Positions 48,309 through 61,621 are shown, counted from the stretch's first letter. The stretch: DNA of 64,000 nucleotides from [Phialemoniopsis] sp. UDSM-2020 (GCA_018873225.1 JAEILZ010000001.1:3348001-3412000); one strand, 5' to 3'. The notes: generated from the sequence alone by a model not told the origin. A program made the numbers and translations.

Positions 48309-51300
48309 ATTCCTGAAACGGCGCGACCGTTAGCAAAGTCAATCCGTTTTATCGACTCTGACGAGGTGGATTCACCCATTCGGGAAGGAAAGCAAATCAG
48401 GCTCGGTCGCAGGGATCGGAGGAAGTGAAGCAACGAGAAGGGAATGAGGGCAAGAGTCTGCAAAGAAGACGATGGATATACAAATGGTGATCGGAAAACA
48501 GGTCGATTGAAGTGTGGTAAAAGGACAAAACCCAGCTGACCAGGCTTTGTGTTTTCGGTTGAAGGTGTACCACTTACGCAGATTGTTATGGGGGGCAGAG
48601 TCGTCAGTGCAGTGCAGGTTTGTGGATATATTGAATATCCCTGCTATAGACCGGGGGGTTTCTTAGGAAACGATACCGAAGCGGGCAGAGGCGAGCCGTG
48701 CCAGGCCACTTCCGTATGACGGTACCCAAGCCAGGAAGGTATTATGCAAGCACAAAATGACCGGGGTGCGAGCAAGTGCAGATTCCGGCGGCAGGAGCGA
48801 TCTGCCGTAATCTGAGTGTCGTGGCCGCTGTGAAGAAGTAAAAGTGAAAGAGAATAACGAGCGTAATGTGGTGATGAAGCCGGCAGAAGCGGATTAACGA
48901 GAGAAAGGGAAGAGGAGCATGCGAGTTCTGGAAACAAAAATCGAGCAAGCAGGATGGAGGTGCTTTTTTCCCTGGGAGTTGCCTCCTGTTTTCGATGGCG
49001 TGGACTGAGCGGAGGGATAGGGAGGTGCTAGCAAAAAACACCTCCTAGTCAGGCCGGGGGTTGTCCCCCTTTCCCGCCCAGGCCACCTAACAAAATAACT
49101 AAAGTAATGCCCAGGCACCGTATCTGGGGAGCTTGTCGCTATGTCTCTTGGCCATGACGCACTGTGTAGCGCTGGATGGGGGCTGTACACGGCACTGGTT
49201 CTTGTGGTGGTTGAGTCGAGTCCAAGTCTGGTATTGCATTGCTGGGACAACGGCGCCCCAGGACTTGGAGAATACCTGGCGTTCCTGGATGCACTTGCAG
49301 CTAGCGCGCGCCACTCCCAATCCACTCCCAAAGTCTTGTAAGAAAACTGATGGCAAGAGGGTTAACCCACTACCTAGGTACGGTACACAGCGCCATACAG
49401 GTGTGTCTTATTTACTACCCTTACCACCTTTGTACAGGTCAGCCCACACCCACATCGTGCTAAACAAGGCGAGCCAGGGGTCAATCAAGAAATCACGATC
49501 GTTCTATTTTTGCCCATCTCGTGCTCGTAAGTCGCATGTGTGTAAATAGATACCTACATTGGCTGGTCGACGGTGGCCAACCTTGTTTACGCCTTATATC
49601 GAATTGACGAATGCCATCCCCCAAGAAGACGGTATTCTCAGCGAACGGAATCTCCTAGATGTTCACCAATTTGTAAGTATTTGAAAATAAAGTAAGTAGG
49701 TAAACTTGTCTCTTCCTTCCATTCAGCCAAGTGACATCAGTAAACTTTACGGTCCCCTTGCCTCTTGACTTACGGATCTGGACACTAACGTGATCGGCTG
49801 TGGCTCACCCACCAAGAAACACACTTCGGGGTGGCTGGTTTGTAACATTCTTTCTGGAACGCGGAAGCTCCATCCACACATGCCTCCTCTCTCTACGGGA
49901 TGACATCTGTAACAGGCGAGCTCAAAGCTGGCGGGTCGCAAACCACTTCTCTGGTATGCGACAACAGTGCCAGCTACGGAGTAGAGGCTTCTCCTACTTC
50001 TACCCTATACCTACTTACTAAGTGAGTTTCATTGACGCGGCGCTGCAAGTTTTATGTATGCAATTGCGGATTTCAAGATTCGACGACAGACCCGCATGCG
50101 GCAGCGTGCATTGCGCGGCTTGTCTTCCACCCAAATCCCATAACCCCAACCCCAACCCGGGTAATATCAATCCTACTTGGATAGTATGTATACATTTGCT
50201 TTACCCAGGGTCTAGCCCGCCCAGCCTGGTCTTACGCTGTTCACAAGTGCATGGGTCGTAAGGAATGAGAGGTACGGCTTTAGTCAAGCTCAATCCGGCG
50301 AGCCTCTCCAAGTAACGCCACAAACCTGGGGTCTTGCCTGAGGCGGGACGGTCTTCCTTCGGTTCCTGTTACAGAAGCGCGGGGTTAATATGATTGCACG
50401 CAAACCGCCATCGCCGACATGAGACGAAGTTTGGTACGCTACCATGGATCTGTGGCAGATCCAGTCATGATCTTGGCTTTCGAAAATTTCCCTCTCATAT
50501 CGGCTGTCGCTCTCTCCTTGATTCCGGCTTCGTTCGCTTCGACACCAAAGCCAGGTTCAGCTCAATGTAGGCGGCCAGTGACGTTGGCCCATTGGACTGT
50601 TAATGTTTCCAAGTCGAATCCGTGAGCTGAATGATCCTCCCCTGGACCCTGGTGACCTGTCTCAAGGACACGCGGCTAATCGAAAGACCGCCGTTGGGGT
50701 GCGCTACATGTATCTCAGGACACTCATCATGCTCATCGCCCTGACAGGCCCTCACTCCAGGTGTGTAAGTCGTAATCGCCAACACGCGTTATCCATGTCA
50801 GCCCTACCAGGCCGGTGGCTGGCTCTTGAAGCATCAATACTTACCCGAGACCGTATTCACTTACTCACAGATGTCCTGAAGTGGAGATGTCTCTGCCGCC
50901 AGAGCCTCATAAGTGGGCTGCGGCAACGAGCATGGCCCACAAGATGATGGGTTTAGCGACGTCCTATCGCTTGTTGCATACGTAAGTGGACTTGTAGCAC
51001 TGGCAAATCTGGGTGACCAGGCCTCATGGTATCATTTGAGGATCGGCTTGCAGACCAAACTACGATAGACCGTGTCGTTGGACTTGTTGGTGAATACGGA
51101 TATCAAATGGGTGCAGTCTGTAGGCCAAGCATCGTTTATCACTGATCTGCACACATATACGAGTCGCGCGGCCACAGGATACTGCACATCGACGAGAGGC
51201 ATCGCTCGCAATACGGTGCCGTTTTAAGCGGGAATTCGTGTGAAAGCCGCCGTTGACTGAAAAATTCAACGTCGAATCCGGCGGTGGCGGATTGGTCGGC

Positions 51301-54300
51301 GCGAAAGCACCTGACGAGGCTCGGCGGGTTAGGAGCTTCGAATACGAACCTGTGCTACTCCGAAACGGGACGCGGACAACGACACAGCAGCCATCTAGGT
51401 TTGAGTACTCCGTACTAAGTAAAGTAGCTTTCAAACGACGCAGGTATCGCCTACATATCGGTACTTGCCGAATCCAGCGCTCGCACTTCAACGAGCCAGT
51501 GAGATCTTGCGCGTTTGAGCCTCCTAGCAAAGACTTCCAAGGCCTGGCAGCAGGTAGGCTTGGTCTGTTCATCATCCATACACTCGTGCATGCATGCCAC
51601 TAGTCCGAGAGGTGCCCCTTTTTCATGTCCTTTTCGCGTCTGGAAAAATTTCAGCTCCCCATCCGCTGAGATGCTAGGGCCGCAGGACCCTGGCCACCTC
51701 TCTTCCAGACCCAGCCAGAAACACAGAAAGTTGTTTTAGTACAATTCTCTGTGTGCTTCAGTGCAAGAGCATGCTGCCTACCTATCATAATGAAGCTACT
51801 CTCCATAGAAAGCCATCTTGCCCAGGCGCTAGCTTTCTTTTCAGGTCTTTTCGCAATCTCCATAGCTTCTGTGGGGTTGACGATCTTCCACAGAGACCAT
51901 GCGCGGACAAGATGAGTGTGCCCAAGGCGTCATCATCACAGTAGGCTGACGCCACTTGACGAGGTTCTCTCCAACGGTCACTATGGAGGAGTTGGTCGCG
52001 TTTCAAGGAGGAACTGGGTCCAGGCTTTTTCAGCCCAAGTATCCCGTACTGGATGAGAGTCTCGATGGCAGCTTGGAAGATTGGAGAGCTCCTCTTTACT
52101 TGGATAAGTGATCACGAACTCCCTACACTGGTGTCCCTCGAGTCTTCCGTACATTCGACATTAAAGCTGGGGAAAGGAGACGATCTGCATTTGGGACCGG
52201 GAACCCCTCGCGACTTGAGAAGCACGCACAGTACGTACATACTCCGTAGTGAAGATCCTCACCCATGCTGGACCCTGGTGGGCCAGGACGACAAGATTTT
52301 CATGGTCATCCTGGCTGATGAGATGAGAGGTGTGCCCCTTTGGCCTCCAAGCCCCCTTGAATGCGGGTTGATGTGTGCACGGAATATGTCACCTACAAAG
52401 TAGCATCCTGTCTGTCCCAACTCCTGAAGGACCTGCGTATCGCCAGCCGAAAAATGTTCGTCAAGGCGACAACCAAGTTGGCTCACCTCATACGGCGTTT
52501 CTCAGAACAACTACTTCGTAAGATCCGTAATAGTGGAGTCGGTCGGGGTGTCGGCGACAACGAGATGCAACGCTGTCTATTCAGGACAATACCCAGTCAT
52601 GGAAATGGCGAGTTTGTGCAAAGGGGAATATGGAATTCGTGGGGGCCGAGATCCGGCTGAAGACCAGTCGGGGGAGGCTGGGCTAATGAACGGCGGTGAG
52701 TGAGTGATCAAGTTGACATGCAGGGTTGCTACACTCAGGTCGAAACATGCTCCATTTGGAAGGCAATGCAGCCCTGGAGCAGTCTGTCTACTTGGACAAC
52801 AGGCTGAGCCAACCGATCAGTCATTTTTGCTTCACTTGTGCTGCGTCCGAAACATTCAGGGAGGACCCAATAGGGCGAGCTGATCGTTTTTGGGGTGTTT
52901 CCTGCTCTCCGGTCCCAGACATCCACTGCGTTCACCTACCTCAGGACTTTATTATGATGGACAATGCATAGAGGGATTGGGGATCGTCCCCGACGACAAA
53001 CAACTTGGCTGGTTGTCATTCTTGAGGGAAGTATTAAGATGGAGGGAATTATACTATACCTGCCTCGACGGGGTTGATCTCGGTATTTTAGATTGAATGC
53101 ATGCACGAAAAGGGCAAAGTAGTGAATCAATAAGTCTAATCCAAGCCCACTAGATCTCTGTGTTACATGGCGGGAGGGTGGTATGACGACAATTGCCAGG
53201 GAGTTGGAATGCTGGCTGAGCAAAAATCCCTTGGCAAGGGGTTGAAATGAAGTGCCATCTAGGGGAATGTGAAGATTGAACACTAGGCCAGCCACGCCGC
53301 CAGCCATTGGCAATGGGGCCAATAAGTTTCTTACCCCAGCCTCGAACGGACACTTTGGCAATCATCGCGATGGTCTAGGAAGTCGTCGATATCCCTCCTC
53401 GAGCGCGCGCGCGAGATGCAGGGCCAGGGGCAGGGGCAGGCGACAGCCAGCAGGAGTGGCAGATGGATTGTTGCATGCTCGTGGTGTGTGTGGCAGAGGG
53501 TAAAGTGAAGTATGCGGTACCTGTGCAGTACCGAGAGCTGCGTCAGCATCGGTGTGTGGGGTCTCCCATCTTTTTTAGTGGATAGGCGGGCTCACTCTTC
53601 AACCCGAAATGCACGGCGTGCACGGGTCCTGCGGCCTGGCCCACTGGCGTGCTTGCGCACTGGGAGTTGAGAGAGGGCCTGGTGCTGTTGTGCGCCAACA
53701 CCATTTTAGCTTGTTCGTGGTCTGCCTGGGCTGACACCATAGCTTCGCGGTTGCTGGTGTTAGCTCCAATTACACGTTTAGCTGCAAATGTGGTTTGGGA
53801 CTAGCAAACGGCGCGGCCATCATTGTTTGCTGGGAAGCCCCGTTCTAACTAACAGTAGGCAGATTTCCAGAAGCGCAAAACAGTGTCATCTGAAACTGGG
53901 TGAAGTTCCCGTAGCCTGGCGCTAGTTACTTTTCTTAGATGGGTGTTCTCGCTTGTTGCGGGCGCCAATTGTTACCATAGAGGTAGTTAGGTAGCTTACG
54001 GAGCAGGTAGCTTTCAGGTTGCGAATGTTGGTTCCCATTTTATTCAACGGCCCTCGCTCAGCCTCTTTTTATTCTCTTTCCCTCCTTTTCTTGATCGTAA
54101 ATCTTGACCGACCTTTGTCGATTACAAGACACAATTTGCGGCATCGAGAGGAGGAGATAGGGCGCAACCGAGAACGCGGAGAAAGTCTGTCCGACCAGCC
54201 AAGATTGCTGCACTACGGGGAAGAGAGAGAGAAAAAGGTTGTCCTTCGTCACAACGGCACGCATCCCCCTGCGCGCACAACGGCACTTGCGTACCAAAAA

Positions 54301-55433
54301 CGATCAAAATCTGGCAGAAGGGCTGTTGGACAAGCCACGACAATACCGGCACCCAGCTGGGCGGTAAATTACTCTAGGTACGTTCCTTATTCTCTCCGCC
54401 TGTCAGAGATATGCCAGGCATTTCCTTTACTATGTCTCAATTTGCTTGTTTTTTCACTTGCTCTGGCGGAAGGATGCGGGTGTGCCGTCATAGGCACTTT
54501 ATTTTCAGCAGCATTTCAGGGTCGTCTTCGCCGTCTTTCGGCCCTGGCCCTGAGCCGGATTTACTCCCCTACACACCTACTCCGTACACAGGCACACAGG
54601 TGGCGGGCAATGGTCGGGTAAGATGGGTCAGGTACAGTTCCTGTTCAGTGAGGTAGATGTACCGTCCCTGTGAAGGGGGGAAGGGAGAGGGGGGGGCCAC
54701 CGACAGAGACAAGTGCGTGCAGGAGAGGTGGGTTTTTTGACCCTCTCCTGGGTTCATGGCCCGGGAAGCACCCCCGTCCTGCCCCCCCAAGGACCCCAAG
54801 CATGCATGCGTGCGCAACCCAGCATTTGCTGCTGTGCGTCGTGCCAACTCCCTGCCTGCGCTGCCCTGCGCTGTGCTGTGCTGCCCGACACTTGCAACAC
54901 CATCCGTCCGTCCCAGGATCTCTATTCCCGCATCATACTTCTAGACAATTACGACGACAGGTCTAGCAATACCTCTATCCACTGCAGCTCTTGCATCCCC
55001 ATTTCTTACTCTGTTCTTCTCTTCTTCTTCTGCCCTCATACCACTGATTACATTCTGCTGGACGCCTCTCGTGTTCTCTTATTATGCCTGGGCACATTCT
55101 CTGACGCAGTGTTTCTACAATTAGAACTAGCCTCCCGTTCTAGCCAGCGCCTCATTCCATCGGCCTGCACCGTCACTCGTTTAAACCCTCCCAGTCGTAG
55201 GACTCCGAGACGCCTCAGCCCTTGCCTGGCTTGCGTTCCCCTGGCCAGCCTCGACGACTTAACCTTAGTTGGCATTGAGCAGCCCAAGCCACAGCAGATC
55301 AATGCATACGTGAGAGGCCTGAAAGTCAAAACCATCACCACCGAGATTCTCCGTCTCCGCCAATCTCAGCCGTCTGCGCCAGATTTGGCCTTGTGCGACC
55401 TCAGCGACTTGCGAGCCGAGTACTTCGCACGAA
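48309..55433. other. 7.1-kb gene-free gap between chitin synthase and its activator
   Basis: The gap separates two divergent starts. It contains the chitin synthase 5'-UTR intron and three TACGGAGTA/TACTCCGTA words (49975-49983, 51406-51414, 52240-52248), with a fourth at 54578-54586. TACCTAGGTA is at 49371-49380. From about 54010 the + strand becomes strongly C/T-rich, the likely promoter and leader of the Skt5-like gene. No frame in the gap shows family resemblance or a consistent exon chain. Confidence 0.45.
48313..48577 (-). promoter_or_regulatory. Probable 5'-UTR intron of the chitin synthase gene
   Basis: On the minus strand GTAAGT starts at 48577, a GCTAAC branch site lies about 20 nt before the end, and GTTTCAG ends at 48313, four bases upstream of the ATG. 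All three splice signals are strong. The leader exon would lie beyond 48577. Confidence 0.6.
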
Positions 55434-57840
55434 ATGGCAGCCGTATCAACCACTCCCCCTCCTCCCACATCGGCATCTTCCAGCCCCAGCCGCCGCAAGC
55501 CAGTCCCTCTACACAACCTATCACCAGAACGCTGGGACGGCACGAAACCTCTGCCTATTGTTCCATCTAGCGACTCTCCTCGTCTGAGGCAGCCTCCAGT
55601 CTCCCCTGTCAGAGTCAACTTTCACCAGGAAAACTGGGCTCAACCTTCCAACGCCAACATCGAGACAACCCAGTCCTACGAGGCCACTCCCCCGAAACAC
55701 AACGTTTACGACCGCGATCTACCCAAGACCCCAGAGGCGCCTACCCCGCCGCCTCATACACCGCTGCTCGACCAAGGAAGCCAGAAGCTGGGAGGAAGTG
55801 CTCCCATCCAACCGACAGTGAGGCAGGTTGGAGGAAAGCCCATACCAGTTCTCGACTCCCGACCGGTCGGATCAGGTCCGGCCAACACGTTGAGCCCAAT
55901 GAGTGCACATTCAGGGTTGGATTTTGGCTTCTCTCAACCGTCCGTGAGCGGGAGGACAGCCACCACCGATCCGGACGATGCGAGTACCAGTGGCGTTGGC
56001 AAAGAGCATGATGAGAACCGCAACAGCCGCGAGACGGCTACCACCGTCAGCACAACGCAGCAACAAGCCTCTATCGAGTCCTCGGCGACAACCAGCGCAA
56101 GCTCCGTGTCCGGCGTCTTGGAGGCGGCAGAATGTCAGCCCTCTCAAGATGCCTCGCCTGAGAGCTCCGTCGAGAACGGCATTCCCGGAAACCAGTCGGT
56201 GCCTCAGCTTCAGTATCATCACCAGGCTTTCCTCCCGAGGAGCTCGAGCGTGCCCATGGAGCAAGACCCTCGAGCCGCCTCTCAGCCGAATCTCCTGGAC
56301 AGCGCTTCAGCTATCAATCGGCATCTAACACCCAACTCGCCCTATATCCGACGCACTTCCTTGCAGCGGCCGGCATCCTCGTATTCAATATACTCCGACT
56401 TCGGTCCTCGTGGCCGTTCGCCCGGTCTCTATGGAGGCTCACACAATCGTGCGCCGTCATCACATTCCCGGAGATCTCCAGACACGAGGCCTTCGTCGTA
56501 CGCAGACATGCTCAACGTGCCATATCCGCAACCGGCACCGGCACCCATCTCCTTCGACAATGCCAGACTTCGGAACAATGTGGGGACCAACGCGTCCCTC
56601 CTTAGTGCCCAGAAGACTCTGGAGATGTATAGGCAAAACGTCAAGAAGACCAATGACTTGTCAATACAGTATTCCTTTGCCGTTTTTCTAATCGCCACAG
56701 CCCAGGAGCAAGGATTCAACCATGAGGACTCTGGTAAGAAGAAGAGCGCTCCAAAGCCCGTACAGGACCTCGACAGCCCTTATGTGGAAGGCGCCGCATC
56801 TTCACCCAGTGAATTGGTTCGCGAGGCACGGAGCATCCTCCAGAAGCTCTCCAACGCCGGCTATCCGTTTGCGCAGTACTATTTAGCGGACGGCTACGCT
56901 TCGGGACTCTTCAGTAAGGGTAAAGAGGATTACAACTCGGCGTTCCCGCTGTTCGTATTGGCTGCCAAGCACGGACACGCAGAGTCGGCCTACCGGACAG
57001 CCCTGTGCTACGAGTTCGGGTGGGGGTGTCGAAAGGACCCCGCAAAGGCAGTGCAGTTCCTCAGGACGGCAGCATCAAAACGACATCCCGGAGCCATGAC
57101 AAGACTAGGAAAGGCCTGCTTGTCAGGCGACCTGGGCGAGAAGCGTTATCGTGAAGGTATCAAATGGATGAAGCTAGCCGCAGAATCTGCCGACACCGTC
57201 TACAATGCGGCCCCTTACCAACTCGGTTGTCTGTACGAGACTGGATACGGCGATGACATCTTCCAGGACGAGAGCTATGCCGCCGAGCTGTTCACTCAGG
57301 CGGCTGATCTCGGCCATCCGGAAGCTAACTACAGGATGGGTGATGCCTATGAGCACGGCAAACTCAACTGTCCTAGAGACCCTGCCCTGAGTGTTCACTT
57401 CTACACCGGTGCCGCCGAACGCGGCCATGCGGCTGCCATGATGGGTCTCTGCGCCTGGTATATGGTGGGAGCGGAGCCTCTATTGGAGAAGGATGAAGAA
57501 GAAGCCTACGAGTGGGCGAGACGCTCCGCTGAGCTTGGTAAGCGTAGTCGACCCCTGTCCTCACTCGCCAATCACTAACAAGTGCTTTCTTTCAGGCTAC
57601 GTAAAAGCACAGTACGCAGTGGGTTACTTCACAGAAATGGGCATTGGTTGCAGGCGGGACATTCTCGAAGCCAATGTGTGGTATGTCAAAGCGGCTGACG
57701 CTGGCGACGAGCGGGCAAAGCAGAGGTTGGCCGCCATCCGGGCGGCCGTGAGCGGCGGCACACCGATGGACGTGGCCCCGCCAAGGAACGGCAAGATGAA
57801 GAAGAATGGGGAGAAAGATGACAGTTGCGTTGTGATGTGA
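55434..57840 (+). CDS. SKT5: Sel1-repeat chitin synthase activator (Skt5/Chs4-like)
   Basis: Two exons, 55434-57537 and 57596-57840, give 782 aa. The first ~400 residues are Pro/Ser/Thr-rich and disordered. From about residue 460 come tandem Sel1-like repeats of about 36 residues, with A.....YLADGYASGLF, HAESAYRTALCYEFGWG, HPGAMTRLGKACLSGDLG, PYQLGCLYETGYG, HPEANYRMGDAYEHGKL and KAQYAVGYFTEMGIG as examples. The protein ends in Cys-Val-Val-Met, a CaaX prenylation box. Sel1 repeats plus terminal CaaX are the signature of yeast Skt5/Chs4 and its filamentous relatives (CSR proteins), which bind and activate Chs3-type chitin synthase at the plasma membrane. The neighbouring class IV chitin synthase is the expected partner. 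Confidence 0.92.
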
Positions 57841-59916
57841 TCGCCCGGGGCGGATCCGACATGACAACGAATGGGACGACTCGAACGATTCGAACGATTC
57901 AAAACGGCACTTGAACATAACCCTCAACTCTTTGTCTCTCGTGGGCGCACAACCGGCTTGCTTGGATACCCATGGATACTCCTTTTGCAGATGTTTGGAG
58001 TTCAGTTTGGCTTGGCAACTGAGTCGAGAACAACGCGACGAGCATTGATTCGAGTAGCTTTTGCGCACCTACATCGCGTTTCATCAACTTGTCATCGTTT
58101 TCCTTTTTTGTCTATTCGCGAAGACATCAATGGTGTCATTGCATCGCGGCGACCTTTGGAGGAGCAGCCTTATGGGCCGTCTTACTTTCCAATAATGTGT
58201 CCTGGAGGACGTTGTCATGGGCCATTTCTTCTGTTTCTTCCATCATGGTACCATTGCATCACAAAGACTTTGCATCGCGCGAGGGATCAACGACTGAAGG
58301 AGGGGAACCGGGCTCTCATTAAAACACGACATCGGGGTTAAATAGGTTTCCTTCAGCAGTCCTTCTCCTCGTGCGGACCGGGCGTTTTTATTTTCCTTGT
58401 TCTGAGGGTTTCCAACCCTCTGTGGGCGGTCTGCTGCTCTCTTGCTCGTAATACAGCTGTAGAAGATGGCGGAGGAGAGGGAACGGGGCGCCGTCGTCGT
58501 ATATACCAAGACTAATTAATCATATGCCTTACATTGCATCGCCACCTGGATGTGCTCACACTTGTTGTTGATATGCTTATACACAAGCGTACATGTACAT
58601 GGTCTGTTTGCCCAGTGATTGATGACTACCTACAACCGCTTAGACAACATACAAGTGTCTGGTTTGTCCTCATGCATTGCGATGCTATCAAAAGCATTAT
58701 GGTGCTGTCAAGGTAAATGAATGTCCAGCCGGACAAGATTGCATATCAAGCATCTCCGTATATCCGCGTCAGACGACCAAGTTACGGGACGACGATCGCG
58801 AGAACTCGGAGAAGGAAGCGATCTCAGTCACACTAGATCAGAGTCATGTTTACAGCCACCGAAATGCCTATGTTCGGGCTTGAGTGATGACGTCGAGCAA
58901 AAGCGGGCTTATCATGGTGTTGGCAGCTTCGCCACGGGTCTGGAAGGGCCAGTCATCACGACCAGCAGAGAGCCACGGGTTGCCAAGGGTAATCCCCTAT
59001 TCATGTCTGATCTAGCTCTAGCCACATTGAAAGGACTGATCTGGACGCTGCCCTTCTCAAATCCACGATTGGCACGGCTTGCAAACATTAGCTTTCTCTC
59101 CGCACATTGGAAGAGGGTGCCAGCACGACACCGTGACCGTCTACGCGCGCGGCAACACAGGTCAAGAGATGGGCAAGTCCTCAGAACCGCTCACTTGGGA
59201 TCGCTGACCAAACCGTTCAGCAGGAACGACTCGCATCGAGAGTTTCGCCCGTGAATTTGTCATGTGTTTTATTGATGGCTTGCAGCGATATCGGATCCGT
59301 CAAGGCATGGCGAAGCACGATAGAACCAACGTCTCGAGGTCGAAGTCAAATGTAGGTAGGCAGTCCAAGATATTTCGTTAAGTATAGACACTACTGTAAT
59401 ATAGATCATCCATCATGATGAATTAGAAAGTTATACCGGCTCTCCAGCTCATACCAAGAGAGGTTTCCCATGTTTCATTTCTTCAAAAGAGGCACCCAAG
59501 TAGACCCAAAAGCCGGCAAAAGAGCACACGCAAACACGCAGACAAAGAGCGAGAGAGGCCGTCGTGACGATGATGAGGTAGGATAGATGGAGCCGTAATT
59601 GCAGGCCAGCACAGGGGCTGGCATGAAAGTGGTAGAGAAGCGGCCCCAGAGAGCAGGCATGTATATATATATGAACGTAATGTACACCTAAGGTAGTGAG
59701 ATATTGACATGAACGGGTCGGAATCCATTGATGGTGGATTAGGCGTATATTCGGATAATAAACAGGACAGGCTTTCATATATATACATTTTGGTCGGATG
59801 CGAGTTTTGATTAAAAAGATTAAACAAAGGGAATGTGGCTGGTGGCTCCAGCGCAAAAGCACAAATACTGGTTAGGGAGTAAGGGCATATCCCAAAGTCA
59901 TATCATGATTTCGCGT
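57841..59916. other. Convergent gene-free interval
   Basis: About 2.1 kb between the Skt5-like (+) and GH17 (-) gene ends. A short GAACGATTC/GAACGATTC repeat is at 57884-57900. Around 59650-59790 are AT-rich runs with ATATATAT. A 177-codon frame at 58721-59254 has no recognisable content. Confidence 0.4.
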
Positions 59917-61621
59917 TTAGAACAGAGAACCACAGCCCCAGTGCTTCTCGCAACCGCACTCGCCATCCTCCTTCCAGTCGTCATCGGTGTGGGAGAAGAA
60001 GGCGGTGAAGCCACCGACGGCCTGCTTCAGCGAGGAGATGGCGATGGCCTGGTCCTGAGGGCTGCAGCAGGCAACACCGTTGCACTTGCACTGCGAGGGC
60101 CAGCCGGACTCCATGATGTATCCGTCCTTGCCACCGCAAAGAGCCTTGACAATGTCAAGCTGGCCCTTGACGAAGGGACCGGCCTGGTCGGGAGTGGTCT
60201 CGGCGTTGAAGTAGGCGTGGGCGTTGCAGGCGACAACATCGACGGCGGGGCAGATGACCTCTGCGACGCCGGAACCCTGCCAGGCGGCAACGGTGTCGGT
60301 GGTGGTGACGGGGGCACTGCAGCCACCGGCAACGAGGACCGACTTGACCTCCTTGATCAGGGTGACGAGCTGCTGGGCGGAGCAGAAGCCGTTGTGCAGA
60401 GCCTCGTTACCGACGACGCACATCTCGACAAGGTCGAACCTGCCCCACTCCTTGATGGCTTGGATCTGGTGAGCGACGTCAGGGTTGCTGTTGTCGCAGC
60501 CAGGCTGGCTGATGAAGACACCGATGATCATCTTGAGGCCGAGCTCCTCGCAGGCAGCACCGACGCTGGGGAGGGTGTCGCAGTCAGTCGAGTAGACACG
60601 GACGGTCGAGAAGCCAGACTTCTTGATGGCCTCGATGTCGCTCTTGACCTCCTGGGCAGAGCGGCAGACACCGCCGGGGCCGTAGGGGGTGTAGGTGATA
60701 GCCCACTGGTTGCCACCACCCAGCTTGGGGGGCGAGCTACCGCCCTTGGCGGGCTTGGACTCCTTAGGAGCGGGCGCCTCCTGGGTGGGAGCCGGAGGAG
60801 GGGGCGCGGGCTTGGTCTCCTTGGGAGCAGGGGGAGCAGGCGAGGTGAAGGGGCAGTAGACAACGACATCAGTCTCGACGACGGTGGTGACGACGGCGGG
60901 AGCAGTGTAGGTCCCAGGGGCGTAGCTGGTCACGGTGGGAACGCAGACGACAGTCTCCTTGGTGACGGTGACAGTGACGGGGGCAATGGTGTAGGTGCCG
61001 GCCGAGGGGCAGACGTAGGTGGTGGTCTTGATGACGCTGGTGACGGCGCCGTTGGGCTGGGTCTCGGTGGTGGCCACGGGGCAGGTGACGGTCGTGGCGG
61101 TCTCAACAACGGTGGTGACACCGCCGAGAGTGTGGGTACCCGTGGGGACCTTGGTGGTAGACGGGCCGCACACGGTGGTGGTCTCGGTCACGACGACGGT
61201 GGTGGCCGGGAAGGTGTAGGTGCCGGGGGTCGGGCAAGTCTGGGCGATCGGCGTGGGCACGGTAGCCGGGGTAGAGATGACCGAGGTGGGCGGCGGAGGA
61301 GGAGCCTGGCTCGTGGTGGGAGCCTTGCTGGTGGTGGGAGGAGCAGGAGGAGTGTACACTGCGGATTGTTAGTCTCGAATGTTCATATGCAAATCTGCAG
61401 ATCCCCAGCGGCATCATCGGAGAAAGAGACGTACGAGTCGCGGGACCAGTCACGGTGGTCCAGTAGGTCGTGCAACCGCAGGTCTCGTTGGGGCTCTGAG
61501 GAGTACCGGTGGTGTAACCACGCTTCTGGAACAGGTCGTGGGCATGGCGGTGCTGGTGCGATCTGGCACTGGCACTTCCTGCAAGGACCGCAACGGCGGC
61601 GGCGACGAGAGATCCCTTCAT
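59917..61621 (-). CDS. btgE: Cell-wall GH17 beta-glucanase/transglycosidase (BtgE-like)
   Basis: Two exons, 61621-61435 and 61358-59917 (76-nt intron, branch GACTAAC), give 542 aa. A signal peptide MKGSLVAAAVAVLAGSASA is followed by a His/Arg stretch. Then come about four imperfect Thr/Val repeats of the form CP..GTYT.PA.TVVVTET..VC (about residues 90-215), and a Pro/Lys-rich linker. The GH17 domain (about 285-530) contains ITYTPYGPGG, VRVYSTDCD, the acid/base glutamate in VVGNEALHNG (about 380) and the nucleophile glutamate in MESGWPSQC (about 480). It ends in a Cys-rich tail (ECGCEKHWGCGSLF) without a GPI signal. Family members are secreted, wall-bound enzymes acting on beta-1,3-glucan (Scw4/Scw10/BtgE); hydrolysis or transfer cannot be decided here. 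Confidence 0.93.

Noticed and set aside
51060..51575. 171-codon minus frame in the chitin synthase gap
   Set aside because: No domain and no plausible splice partners in the gap. The start and context do not look like a gene.
54713..55570. 285-codon + frame overlapping the Skt5-like start
   Set aside because: It lies in the C/T-rich leader and runs in another frame over the true coding start. Its content is low-complexity Ser/Cys/Pro.
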